Source: an uncultured Spirochaetaceae bacterium (GTDB taxonomy: Bacteria > Spirochaetota > Spirochaetia > Treponematales > Treponemataceae). Taken from it: a DNA stretch of 13,422 bases. Positions 6,635 to 13,375 of the stretch are shown here, piece after piece (position 1 is the first letter of the stretch; each line of letters opens with the position of its first letter). Under the pieces are notes generated by a model. The model had not been told where the DNA came from. It did not search any database and was given only the letters and a program-made list of their open reading frames with translations. The translations under genes and the position numbers were made by a program. The stretch lies in contig CADBRC010000023.1 of the NCBI GenBank assembly GCA_902796985.1, positions 1 to 13,422 of the forward strand. The letters are read 5' to 3'.

Positions 6635-7774
6635 AATATCGACCGTAGCCTCATAAGAAGTTTCAAGCTGACCGCCGGAGCCGATGGAAAGCTTGAGCAT
6701 GACCGCAGACTTAATCGGGTTATGCTTATCATCAAACGTCAGATGTCCGGTCACGTAGTCACCGTCGGTTTTGTCCAAAGCATCACGCACGGCCGGGGCA
6801 TCGGCAGTACCGGCTCTCTCAATCGCATCGCGGAGCATGTACATGCTGTCATACCCCAGAGCCGCAAAGGCATTGGGATTCTCGCCGTACTTGGATTTGA
6901 ACGAAGAGACAAAGGACTTAACCTTCTGGCTGTCGCTGTCAGTCGCATAGTGGTTGGAATAGTAACCGGGAAGCATCTCCTCTCCAGCATTTCCGGTCAG
7001 TCCGTCCCATCCGTCAGCGCCAACGATCGGAACCGTCACGCCCTGTGCACGGAGCTGCTTGGCAATGAGGGCGACCGTGCCATAGTAATCGGGAAGGTAA
7101 ACTATGGCGGGATTAGACTGCTTTATCTTAGTAATCTGGGCATTGAAGTCCTTGTCACCGGTGCTGTAGGATTCCTTGGCGACAACCTTGCCGCCGTTAG
7201 CCGTGTACTCATTAATAAAGTTCTCAGTCAGTCCAACGGAATAGTCGTTGCCAACATCGTACAGGATTGCGGCAGTCTGGGCAGAGAGGTTTTTAGCGGC
7301 AAACTTGCCGCAGACACGCCCCTGGAAGGGATCAGTATAACAGGCACGGTAAATATAGTTACCTGCGTTGGTCACTTCGACGGCGGTCGCGGCAGGAGCA
7401 ATCTGCACGACCTTGTTAGCCTGAGACAGGCTCGTTATGGAAATGGTTGCACCGGAAGTCAGAGAACCGATAATCAGACGGACACCATCTTTGGTCGTCA
7501 GCTTCTTGTAGGCGTTGACGGACTTTGCCCCGTCACCTTCGTCATCCTCGCAGATGTACTCGATGTTCTTGCCAAGAACACCGCCGGCCTTGTTGATCTC
7601 CTCAACGGCCAGGTCTACGCCCTTCTTGCACTCAAGCCCGTAAGCCGTATAGCTTCCGGAAAGCGGAGCTATGCCTCCGACCTTAATTGTGTCCGACGTC
7701 TTGGTACCGCAGGAACAGAGAAACAATGCAGCGGAAGAAAGCAACGCCGCCACACAGATAAGATTTTTCTTCAT
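6629..7774 (-). CDS. Lipoprotein substrate-binding protein, branched-chain amino acid type
   Basis: This 381-residue protein belongs to the Peripla_BP_6/LivJ-type ligand-binding family that feeds HAAT ABC importers. The start is the ATG at 7774, eight bases after GGAGG. An in-frame TTG at 7789 would swallow that Shine-Dalgarno and is rejected. The N-terminus MKKNLICVAALLSSAALF is a type II signal peptide, with lipobox Leu-Cys-Ser-Cys placing the lipidated Cys at 22. The mature part opens with IKVGGIAPLSGSYTAYG and has GSLTSGATISIT and YDVGNDYSVG, the segments that contact the ligand alpha-amino and carboxylate groups in relatives. Full length suggests function. Ligand identity is open: leucine-type amino acids are most likely, but family members also bind amides, urea or aromatic acids. 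No livHMGF genes are in the window, and the gene has its own promoter and terminator. Confidence 0.92.
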   Translation of the reverse strand: MKKNLICVAALLSSAALFLCSCGTKTSDTIKVGGIAPLSGSYTAYGLECKKGVDLAVEEINKAGGVLGKNIEYICEDDEGDGAKSVNAYKKLTTKDGVRLIIGSLTSGATISITSLSQANKVVQIAPAATAVEVTNAGNYIYRACYTDPFQGRVCGKFAAKNLSAQTAAILYDVGNDYSVGLTENFINEYTANGGKVVAKESYSTGDKDFNAQITKIKQSNPAIVYLPDYYGTVALIAKQLRAQGVTVPIVGADGWDGLTGNAGEEMLPGYYSNHYATDSDSQKVKSFVSSFKSKYGENPNAFAALGYDSMYMLRDAIERAGTADAPAVRDALDKTDGDYVTGHLTFDDKHNPIKSAVMLKLSIGSGGQLETSYEATVDIN

Positions 7775-7797
7775 ATTCGTTTCCTCCAAACGCTTCT

Positions 7798-7825
7798 ATT
7801 ATAAAGATTATCAAAATGAAGTAAA
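7798..7825 (-). promoter_or_regulatory. Promoter of the binding-protein gene
   Basis: On the minus strand, TTTACT (7820-7825) and a perfect TATAAT (7798-7803) are 16 bp apart. The start site would be near 7791, giving a leader of about 17 nt that contains GGAGG (7783-7787). It lies just downstream of the ribosomal operon terminator, so the gene is transcribed separately. Confidence 0.7.
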
Positions 7826-7846
7826 TATGATTTCTACTGTTTTTAT

Positions 7847-7879
7847 AAAAAAAAACGCCGCCCCAACAACTGGAGCGGC
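7847..7879 (-). terminator. Strong intrinsic terminator of the ribosomal protein operon
   Basis: GCCGCTCC and GGGGCGGC pair (7872-7879 with 7857-7864) as an 8-bp stem with one G-U pair and a 7-nt loop. On the minus strand a run of nine U follows after one base (7847-7855). It lies 29 bp after the stop of the zinc-ribbon gene, showing that this gene is the last of the operon. Confidence 0.9.
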
Positions 7880-7908
7880 TTGAAGCAAGGCTTTCAGCCC
7901 TGGCCAAC

Positions 7909-8157
7909 TTACTCAGCGGCAGCAGGAGCAGCCTCTGCTGCGGGTGCTGCGGCAGCGGCTGCTTTCTTGGCAGCCTTCTCGGCCTTCTTAGCCTCATTCT
8001 TCAGGTGGGCGCTACAAACCTTGCAGACCTTCACCTTCTTTCCGTCAACTTCCTTCTCGTAAAGAACCTTAACCTGGGTCTTCCCGCAAATGGGGCAGCT
8101 TCCCCTTCCGTGGTTGGGCTCTTTGCGGACACCAGTTCCGCGATGTGCTTTAGACAT
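7909..8157 (-). CDS. Small zinc-ribbon protein with Lys/Ala-rich tail, end of alpha operon
   Basis: This 82-residue basic protein has no function I can name. C21-P-I-C24 and C45-K-V-C48, 20 residues apart, form a four-cysteine zinc ribbon. A basic N-terminus precedes it (MSKAHRGTGVRKEPNHGRG), and an Ala/Lys/Glu tail from about residue 54 resembles the unstructured tails of ribosomal proteins. The start ATG follows AAAGGAG at good spacing. It lies 3 bp after the rplQ stop, inside the operon and before its terminator, so it is made together with ribosomal proteins and RNA polymerase alpha. I believe similar proteins occur at this place in other Treponema genomes, but that is memory, not checked. 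A ribosome- or RNA-associated role is inference. It does not match bL32, bL33 or bL36, the small zinc-binding ribosomal proteins I considered. Confidence 0.85.
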   Translation of the reverse strand: MSKAHRGTGVRKEPNHGRGSCPICGKTQVKVLYEKEVDGKKVKVCKVCSAHLKNEAKKAEKAAKKAAAAAAPAAEAAPAAAE

Positions 8158-8160
8158 AAC

Positions 8161-8598
8161 TTACTCCTTTCCTCCGGCAGCGGCCTTCTTCTCGCTCTTG
8201 GACTCCTTCTCCTCGGGGAGCTGGTAATCAACAAGCTCAAGAATGACGATATCGGCGGCATCACCCTGGCGGAAGCCCAGCTTAAGGATGCGGGTATATC
8301 CGCCCTTGCGCTCCTTGCCGTCCTCAGTCGGTTTGGACATACGCGGGGCTATGTCATTGAAAAGCTTATAGAGAATCTTGTCGTCAGCGATAAACTTGGC
8401 GGCAATTCTCTGGTTGTGATAGTTGTTGACCTTCGCGCGCGTAATCAGCTTCTCGGCAGCCCTGCGGACCTCCTGAGCCTTCGCCTTGGTCGTGGTGATA
8501 CGCTCATACCTGAAAAGCGAGGTCACCATATTGCGCAACATGGCACGCCTGTGGGCGGCCTTACGCGAAAGCGGATTAAATCCATTCATGTGGTTCAT
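8161..8598 (-). CDS. rplQ: 50S ribosomal protein L17 (bL17)
   Basis: L17 is a structural protein of the large ribosomal subunit located near the exit tunnel. The N-terminus [27 protein letters not shown] and the segment [12 protein letters not shown] are characteristic of the family, as is [19 protein letters not shown]. At 145 residues it is longer than the usual 115-130 because of a charged tail from about residue 127 ([15 protein letters not shown]). The ATG overlaps the rpoA stop as ATGA, so the two genes are likely translationally coupled. An alternative ATG three codons later is less likely, since family members start just before the GFN motif as here. Its last codons also form the Shine-Dalgarno of the next gene. 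Confidence 0.97.
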   Translation of the reverse strand: MNHMNGFNPLSRKAAHRRAMLRNMVTSLFRYERITTTKAKAQEVRRAAEKLITRAKVNNYHNQRIAAKFIADDKILYKLFNDIAPRMSKPTEDGKERKGGYTRILKLGFRQGDAADIVILELVDYQLPEEKESKSEKKAAAGGKE

Positions 8599-9650
8599 TC
8601 GTTCTCGTCCTTATTTTTGTGGAGGTTGATATCCTTCAGGTGACTGTAATCAGTCATTCCCAATGTCAGACCGTGCTCCTCAAGCTTGGACTTGATTTCC
8701 TCAAGACTCTTCTTGCCGAAGTTGCGGGTCTTCGTTATATCATCTTCCGTCTTTCTTGTTAATTCACCGATAGTGTGAATGTTAGCGTTCTTGAGACAGT
8801 TTGAGCTACGGACAGAAAGCTCCAGCTCCTCGACCGGGGTATTCAAGAGGCTCTTTATACTCTCATCACCCTCATCAAGATCATCCGCACCGGCATACTC
8901 GCTCTCGTTGAAGTTCACGAACACGGCGAAATACTCCTTCGCTATCTTCGCTGCCTCCCCAAGCGCATCCTCCGGTTTGATGCTTCCGTCAGTATGGATC
9001 TCAAGAATCAGTTTGTCGTAGTCGTTCCGCTGACCTACACGGCAAGGCTCAATAGAATATTTCACCTTGGGTACAGGCGTAAATATGCAGTCCATCGCTA
9101 TTGAACCGACAACATCGATGTAATGCTGATTTACTTCGGCAGGAATATACCCTCTTCCGAGGTCAACCTGGATTTCCACATCGAGCTTGGCACCTTCCAT
9201 CATTGTGAAAACTACCAAATTCTTCGATTCTTCCGTGCAAACCTCAAGCTGCCCTTCTTTTTCAAAGTCCTTGCCCGTTATAGTTGCAGGGCCTTTGAAC
9301 TCGTAGACGATTGTATCCTGCTCGACATCCCTCGGCAAACGCAAACGAATCTGTTTCAAGCTATTTATTACTTCCAGCGTATCCTCAGAGACATTCGGAA
9401 TTTTCTCGAATTCACTGGAAATAACATGAGGAACATCATCCCCATCATAGGAGGTAATCCGAATGGAAGAAATCGCATATCCCTGGATTGAGGACAGGAG
9501 GACACGGCGGAGCGTATTCCCCACCGTCGTTCCGAATCCCGGCTCAAACGGATACGCCGTGAATTTCCCATAATTCGGATTAGTCTCCAAGTGCTCGAAT
9601 GTGATAGTTTTCGGTTTTTTAAAACCCTCGAGCAGATTTTTGCGAGCCAT
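8595..9650 (-). CDS. rpoA: DNA-directed RNA polymerase subunit alpha
   Basis: Alpha forms the dimer on which RNA polymerase assembles and contacts promoter UP elements and activators. The 351-residue protein has the N-terminal dimerisation domain, with [15 protein letters not shown] at about 40-54 containing the conserved arginines. An acidic linker follows (about 248-265). The C-terminal domain runs from about 268 and holds two helix-hairpin-helix units ([26 protein letters not shown]). R281, N284 and C285 correspond to E. coli R265, N268 and C269, so the UP-element-binding surface is kept. A short extra charged tail ([15 protein letters not shown]) follows. The start has AAGGAG five bases upstream. 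A 113-bp gap separates it from rpsK, the place where rpsD stands in many other bacteria. Confidence 0.98.
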   Translation of the reverse strand: MARKNLLEGFKKPKTITFEHLETNPNYGKFTAYPFEPGFGTTVGNTLRRVLLSSIQGYAISSIRITSYDGDDVPHVISSEFEKIPNVSEDTLEVINSLKQIRLRLPRDVEQDTIVYEFKGPATITGKDFEKEGQLEVCTEESKNLVVFTMMEGAKLDVEIQVDLGRGYIPAEVNQHYIDVVGSIAMDCIFTPVPKVKYSIEPCRVGQRNDYDKLILEIHTDGSIKPEDALGEAAKIAKEYFAVFVNFNESEYAGADDLDEGDESIKSLLNTPVEELELSVRSSNCLKNANIHTIGELTRKTEDDITKTRNFGKKSLEEIKSKLEEHGLTLGMTDYSHLKDINLHKNKDENE

Positions 9651-9711
9651 CAGAACTCCTTATCATTTAGAATTGAGCTCACACACGAGCCGTTCCTTTT
9701 CGTCGGCAAGA

Positions 9712-9731
9712 TCCGCCGGTCCAACGGCAGA
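9712..9731 (-). other. RNA hairpin in the rpsK-rpoA spacer
   Basis: On the minus-strand transcript UCUGCCG and CGGCGGA pair around the loop UUGGAC. Two further pairs (one G-U) extend the stem to nine. No U-tract follows, so it is not a terminator. It may be a protein-binding or RNA-processing site. Nothing else that I can support is seen in this 113-bp spacer, and no clear promoter was found. Confidence 0.4.
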
Positions 9732-9763
9732 CCTGTACACCTTGAACCCTTGCAAAGACCTTC

Positions 9764-10144
9764 CTACATGCGGCGGGTCTTGCGGGGGCGGCAGCCATTG
9801 TGCGGAATAGGGGTGACATCTGAAATAGACTTCACCTTCAGCCCAAGGTTACCCAAACAACGAATGGCGTTCTCGCGTCCGATTCCCGGTCCCTTCACAA
9901 AGACATGCACCTCACGGATTCCGTAGCTGGCAGCCTTCTGGACGGCAGACTCACAAACAGTCTGCGCGGCGAAAGGAGTAGACTTCTTTGCGCCCCTGAA
10001 GCCCAAGCCACCGGAAGATGCCCAAGAAATGGCATTTCCCCGTAAATCCGTGATGGTTACGATGGTATTGTTGAAGCTCGCCTGAATGTATACGTTGCCT
10101 TCGTAAACACTCTTCTTCTCTTTTCTCTTCTTTACAGTTGCCAT
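9764..10144 (-). CDS. rpsK: 30S ribosomal protein S11 (uS11)
   Basis: S11 lines the platform of the small subunit near the mRNA exit and the E site. At 126 residues it has normal length. Diagnostic segments are [35 protein letters not shown] and [15 protein letters not shown]. The Cys/Pro/Arg-rich end [11 protein letters not shown] corresponds to the usual CRPPKRRR terminus. The spacer to the preceding rpsM stop is 20 bp. Its only Shine-Dalgarno-like stretch is GGGGG, about 11-13 bases upstream, which is weak. Coupling to rpsM translation may help. Confidence 0.97.
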   Translation of the reverse strand: MATVKKRKEKKSVYEGNVYIQASFNNTIVTITDLRGNAISWASSGGLGFRGAKKSTPFAAQTVCESAVQKAASYGIREVHVFVKGPGIGRENAIRCLGNLGLKVKSISDVTPIPHNGCRPRKTRRM

Positions 10145-10164
10145 AGAATTTACTTACCCCCGCC

Positions 10165-10533
10165 TTATGCTTTCTTCTTGTTCGCAACGGTCTTCTTCTT
10201 ACCTTTGCGAGTGCGTGAGTTCGTGCGGGTGCGCTGGCCACGCACGGGCAAGCCCTTCTTATGGCGAAGTCCACGATAGCTTCCGATATCAATGAGACGC
10301 TTGATGTTCAAGCCGATCTCGGAGCGGAGACGTCCCTCCGTCTTGTAGTTGTCATCGATTGCCTTGCGCAAGGAAGACAGCTCATCTTCTGACAAGTCGT
10401 TAATCATCCTGTTGGGATCAATTTTCGTAATCTCACACAGATGGTTAGCAGCAGAACGTCCGATACCATAGATATAGGTCAACGCGATGTTGACGTGCTT
10501 GTTTGGGAGGTCAACTCCCGAAATACGAGCCAT
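10165..10533 (-). CDS. rpsM: 30S ribosomal protein S13 (uS13)
   Basis: S13 sits in the head of the small subunit and contacts P-site tRNA and the intersubunit bridge to the large subunit. The 122-residue sequence starts [13 protein letters not shown] and contains the helix-hairpin-helix [13 protein letters not shown]. The [19 protein letters not shown] block is present, followed by the lysine-rich tail that touches tRNA. GAGGAG lies six bases before the ATG. It follows rpmJ by 10 bp, the usual rpmJ-rpsM junction of bacterial alpha operons. Confidence 0.97.
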   Translation of the reverse strand: MARISGVDLPNKHVNIALTYIYGIGRSAANHLCEITKIDPNRMINDLSEDELSSLRKAIDDNYKTEGRLRSEIGLNIKRLIDIGSYRGLRHKKGLPVRGQRTRTNSRTRKGKKKTVANKKKA

Positions 10534-10543
10534 CAGTTACTCC

Positions 10544-10657
10544 TCAACCCTGTCGCTGCTTATGCTTGGGATTTGAACAGATGATACGGATTACTCCGTT
10601 TCGCCTGATTACCTTGCACTTGTCGCAAATGGGCTTTACGCTGGTTCTAACTTTCAT
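10544..10657 (-). CDS. rpmJ: 50S ribosomal protein L36 (bL36), zinc-binding type
   Basis: This 37-residue protein starts [15 protein letters not shown] and carries the full zinc site C11, C14, C27 and H32 (CxxC-x12-C-x4-H), so it is the zinc-containing C+ form. An open frame continues 34 codons upstream, but the upstream part is non-coding: the ATG at 10657 has AGGGGG six bases before it and matches the universal L36 start. L36 organises 23S rRNA in the large subunit near the GTPase-associated region. Unlike most of the operon it has a long 5' spacer of 175 bp. Confidence 0.96.
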   Translation of the reverse strand: MKVRTSVKPICDKCKVIRRNGVIRIICSNPKHKQRQG

Positions 10658-10678
10658 AAAAGTCCCCCTGAATAATAT

Positions 10679-10707
10679 ATGATACAATACACACTGAATC
10701 ATGGCAG
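10679..10707 (-). promoter_or_regulatory. Possible internal promoter before rpmJ
   Basis: On the minus strand, CTGCCA (10702-10707) and TATCAT (10679-10684) are separated by 17 bp. They match consensus at 4 and 5 of 6 positions. The leader would be only about 15 nt. A perfect TATAAT also occurs at 10775-10780 but has no good -35 box at normal distance. This is weak evidence that the alpha part of the operon can be transcribed separately. Confidence 0.3.
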
Positions 10708-10736
10708 TCCGAAGCGGGAGTGACCCGCCATGGACT
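10706..10736 (-). other. RNA hairpin in the rpmJ leader with an alternative fold
   Basis: On the transcript AGUCC pairs with GGACU and, inside, GCGGG with CCCGC around the 5-nt loop UCACU, with a 3x3 internal loop between them. A competing pairing exists: CAUGGC (10727-10732) with GCCAUG (10700-10705), which breaks the AGUCC/GGACU stem. This could be an autoregulatory ribosomal-protein binding site or a processing site. No U-tract follows. Confidence 0.4.
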
Positions 10737-10800
10737 ACAACCCAGTATGACACATCCACCTTTAAGGGTGTGGAATTATATCATAATTATTTCAATTTAA

Positions 10801-10834
10801 TCTAGCCCCTAGACCGAGAATTCTGTCGAATTCT
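10801..10834 (-). other. Two tandem small palindromes at the secY stop
   Basis: AGAATTC and GAATTCT (10817-10823 and 10828-10834) form a perfect 7-bp stem with a 4-nt loop that includes the last two bases of the secY stop codon. TCTAG-CCC-CTAGA follows at 10801-10813. No strong U-tract follows either, so termination is doubtful. Short stems of this size also arise by chance. Confidence 0.3.
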
Positions 10835-12167
10835 ACAAGCTTTTGGGCCTAATTCCCTTCCTCGTGAAGCCATCATGGTGATGCATCTTGAGGAGGGCCT
10901 CAACCTGGGACATCGTATCCAAATCCACCCCCACGAGAATGAGGAGTGAAGTGCCTCCCATCAGCATGGCGATGGATGACGGGAATTTGAAAATCAGCTG
11001 GATTATCGTCGGAAGGACGGCAATCACGGCCAGATACAATGAACCGGGCAAAATCAGACGGTTCAACACCCTCTGAAGATATTCCTCAGTCTTATCGGTT
11101 CTGATTCCGGGAATGGAACCGCCGTTCTCACGGATGTTCTTCGCGATTTCAGTGGGGTTCAGGGTTACCTGAGTGTAGAAGTATGCGAAGAATATAATCA
11201 ACAAGACCTGAATTACGTTATACCACACGCCGAGCGGATTCAAGGCCGCCGACAGCTTCATCAGCCAGGTTGCCCTGTTAGAGAAGCTGTTCGCTATCTG
11301 GAGCGGGAAGGTCAAGAACGCGGACGCAAAGATTATCGGGATGACTCCCGACGGGTTAATCTTGAACGGTATGTAGGTGCTCTGACCGCCATACATCTTG
11401 CGCCCGACGACACGCTTGGCGTAGTGGACTGCAATTTTCCGCTCGCCAGACTGCTCATAGACGACAAGGCCGATGATAACGACATACATCAAGAGTGCCA
11501 CGATAACGAACACAATGTTTATGTCGCCGTTAGAGACGGACTTGCCAAGCTCGTACACAGCATTGGGGATACGGGCCACGATACCGGCGAAAATCAGCAT
11601 GGAAATGCCGTTTCCGATTCCATGTGCGGTAATCTGGTCTCCCAGCCACACGGTAATCATGGATCCGGTCGTAACCGTCAGAACAGCGAGGATATCGAAG
11701 TACACCTTGCTGTCAAAGACAATCGCGCCCGGAACCTGCTGGTTGATGGCATCCGCATACACGGTCAGTGCGTAAGACTGAACGAGGCAGACGAAAATCG
11801 TTCCGACCCTCGTCCACCAGGCAACACGCTGCTGACCGCCCTCTTCCTGAGCTATCCTTTTAAGCGACGGAAAGATGACCAGCGCGAGCTGCATGATAAT
11901 CTGCGTAGAGATGTAGGGCATGACCCCCAGCATGAACACAGAGAACCGCTCGAACGCGCCGCCCGCAAAAAAGTCCATATAGCTGGCAAACGCGCTCTCC
12001 GCACCGCTTGCAAGGCTGTTGAAGTACTGCAGGAGCAGGGAAGCGTCAATCCCCGGTATGGTCAGGACGCTTCCGAGACGGAATATTGCAAGGATGAGCA
12101 AGGTAAAGAGCATGCGGTCACGCAGCTCCTTAACCTTGAACATATTAGCCACAGGATTGTTTGCCAT
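10833..12167 (-). CDS. secY: Protein translocase subunit SecY
   Basis: SecY is the channel of the Sec translocon, moving proteins across and into the inner membrane with SecE, SecG, SecA and the ribosome. The 444-residue protein shows the expected ten hydrophobic segments, starting at about residue 20 (LLILAIFRLGSVLTIPGID). FAGGAFERFSVFMLGVMPYISTQIIMQ spans the TM2 region, and GIGNGISMLIFAGI lies at about 183-196. The family loops NPTEIAKNIRENGGSIPGIR and ERKIAVHYAKR are present. The C-terminus ends GFTRKGIRPKSL. The ATG has GGAG six bases upstream and follows the rplO stop by 14 bp. After secY the usual adk, map and infA are absent and rpmJ comes next. Confidence 0.98.
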   Translation of the reverse strand: MANNPVANMFKVKELRDRMLFTLLILAIFRLGSVLTIPGIDASLLLQYFNSLASGAESAFASYMDFFAGGAFERFSVFMLGVMPYISTQIIMQLALVIFPSLKRIAQEEGGQQRVAWWTRVGTIFVCLVQSYALTVYADAINQQVPGAIVFDSKVYFDILAVLTVTTGSMITVWLGDQITAHGIGNGISMLIFAGIVARIPNAVYELGKSVSNGDINIVFVIVALLMYVVIIGLVVYEQSGERKIAVHYAKRVVGRKMYGGQSTYIPFKINPSGVIPIIFASAFLTFPLQIANSFSNRATWLMKLSAALNPLGVWYNVIQVLLIIFFAYFYTQVTLNPTEIAKNIRENGGSIPGIRTDKTEEYLQRVLNRLILPGSLYLAVIAVLPTIIQLIFKFPSSIAMLMGGTSLLILVGVDLDTMSQVEALLKMHHHDGFTRKGIRPKSL

Positions 12168-12181
12168 TTAAAACTCCAACC

Positions 12182-12655
12182 CTACTTGTCAGCCTTCTCT
12201 TCGGCAGGAGCAGCGACAGTTACGCTGCCACCAGCCTTCTCAATCTTCTCCTTGGCGGAGGCTGAAACCTTGTCAACGTTGACAGTGAGCTTCTTTGTCA
12301 AATCTCCGTCTCCAAGAATCTTGAGGAGAGCCGAGGTCTTCTTAAGGAGCCCCTTCTTGACAAGGCTCTCCCTGTCAACGGTCTCCCCATCAGAATACCT
12401 GGCATCCAGGTCACGGAGATTGAACACCTCGTAAACCTTCTTGAAAGGATAGTTTGAGAATCCCCTCTGGGCAATCCGGCGGTAGAGAGGCATCTGGCCA
12501 CCCTCAAAGCCGACATAAGTCTTTCCGCCGGAGCGGGACTGCTGACCCTTGTTTCCCCTTCCAGCGGTCGTTCCACGACCGGAGGAGGAGCCACGTCCCA
12601 CGATGCGCTTCTTCTTGTTCGCGCCAGCCGGAGCATGCAATTCAAAATCAGCCAT
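12182..12655 (-). CDS. rplO: 50S ribosomal protein L15 (uL15)
   Basis: L15 is a late-assembling protein of the large subunit. The Gly/Arg-rich N-terminal extension (RIVGRGSSSGRGTTAGRGNKGQ) that threads into 23S rRNA is typical, as are GFEGGQMPLYRRIAQRGF and the C-terminal ferredoxin-like domain ending KIEKAGGSV. The 157 residues include an Ala/Glu/Lys tail (VAAPAEEKADK) somewhat longer than usual. The start ATG overlaps the rpmD stop by one base (TAATG), indicating translational coupling. Confidence 0.97.
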   Translation of the reverse strand: MADFELHAPAGANKKKRIVGRGSSSGRGTTAGRGNKGQQSRSGGKTYVGFEGGQMPLYRRIAQRGFSNYPFKKVYEVFNLRDLDARYSDGETVDRESLVKKGLLKKTSALLKILGDGDLTKKLTVNVDKVSASAKEKIEKAGGSVTVAAPAEEKADK

Positions 12656-12840
12656 TAGTCTATCTCCTCAACCTTTACCAAATGAGAAACCGACTTCACC
12701 ATACCACGGATGGCGGGATTGTCGTCCAACTCGTTGGAAGAACTAATCTTCCTAAGCCCGAGGCTGCGGACCGTGGCCTTTTTCTCAGCCTTCTGCCCAA
12801 TCACGCTCCTGACGAGCGTGACACGTAATTTCTTCGCCAT
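12655..12840 (-). CDS. rpmD: 50S ribosomal protein L30 (uL30)
   Basis: This 61-residue protein starts MAKKLRVTLVRSVIGQKAEKK and has TVRSLGLRKI, the core of bacterial L30, then NPAIRGMVKSVSHLVKVEE. The frame continues upstream to a GTG at 12852, but the ATG at 12840 gives the family N-terminus and has GGGG seven bases upstream, so it is chosen. It begins 2 bp after the rpsE stop and shares one base with rplO. L30 binds 5S and 23S rRNA regions of the large subunit. Confidence 0.96.
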   Translation of the reverse strand: MAKKLRVTLVRSVIGQKAEKKATVRSLGLRKISSSNELDDNPAIRGMVKSVSHLVKVEEID

Positions 12841-12842
12841 AA

Positions 12843-13367
12843 TCAGCCCCACATATCGTTAAGTGATTTTCCGCGGCTATTGGAGACCTTGCCCGCATCC
12901 ATCATCTTGGACACGGCATCGAAGGTCGCACGGATAACATTCACAGAAGTCCTGGATCCCTGAGCCTTAGAAATAACATCCGTAATCCCAGCAGCATCCA
13001 TGACAGCACGGACAGCACCACCAGCCTTAACTCCGGTTCCCGGGCAGGCGGGCTTCAACAGAACTTCCGAACTGTTGAACTTGCCGATAACCTCATGGGG
13101 AATGGTCCCGTTCTTCATCGGCACAGTAATAAGGTTTGCCCTTGCCTTCTCTATGCTCTTACGAATAGCCTCAGAAACATCGTTGGCCTTTCCGTAACCG
13201 AAGCCAATTTTGCCCTTCTGATCCCCAACGACCGTCAGAGCAGAGAAAGCCATCTTGCGGCCACCCTTCTTGGTCACGGAGGTGCGGTTCAGCTTAACCA
13301 GCTTCTCCACAAAATCATCGGCGGGCTTTCTTTCCCTGTCTTTATCCCTGTTATTCTGGCGTTCCAT
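12843..13367 (-). CDS. rpsE: 30S ribosomal protein S5 (uS5)
   Basis: S5 lies at the mRNA entry side of the small subunit and affects decoding accuracy. The 174-residue sequence has the double-stranded-RNA-binding-like N-terminal domain with [17 protein letters not shown] and [17 protein letters not shown]. The C-terminal domain has [20 protein letters not shown] and SNVIR-type helices. The first 20 or so residues are a charged extension. AGGAG lies five to six bases before the ATG and overlaps the rplR stop codon. The operon position rplR-rpsE-rpmD-rplO is the standard spc order. Confidence 0.98.
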   Translation of the reverse strand: MERQNNRDKDRERKPADDFVEKLVKLNRTSVTKKGGRKMAFSALTVVGDQKGKIGFGYGKANDVSEAIRKSIEKARANLITVPMKNGTIPHEVIGKFNSSEVLLKPACPGTGVKAGGAVRAVMDAAGITDVISKAQGSRTSVNVIRATFDAVSKMMDAGKVSNSRGKSLNDMWG

Positions 13368-13375
13368 AGCCTCTC

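Noticed and set aside
6722..7804. A 360-codon plus-strand frame opposite the binding-protein gene
   Set aside because: The opposite strand encodes a complete lipoprotein with signal peptide and family motifs. This frame is its shadow.
6557..7878. An 11-bp word AACTGGAGCGG shared by the inverted repeat (6557-6567) and the operon terminator (7868-7878)
   Set aside because: Dozens of repeated 11-mers are expected by chance in a 13-kb window, and the flanking sequences do not align.
7911..7997. GCAGCGGC-type repetitive stretch that resembles a short tandem repeat
   Set aside because: It is explained by the Ala-rich coding tail of the zinc-ribbon protein. Units are irregular, with no spacer pattern of a CRISPR array.
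10658..10759. An upstream extension of rpmJ by 34 codons
   Set aside because: L36 is universally about 37 residues. The ATG at 10657 has its own Shine-Dalgarno, and the extension covers a hairpin-rich spacer.
11424..12434. A 336-codon plus-strand frame over secY and rplO
   Set aside because: It is His/Asp-rich shadow coding opposite two unmistakable conserved genes.
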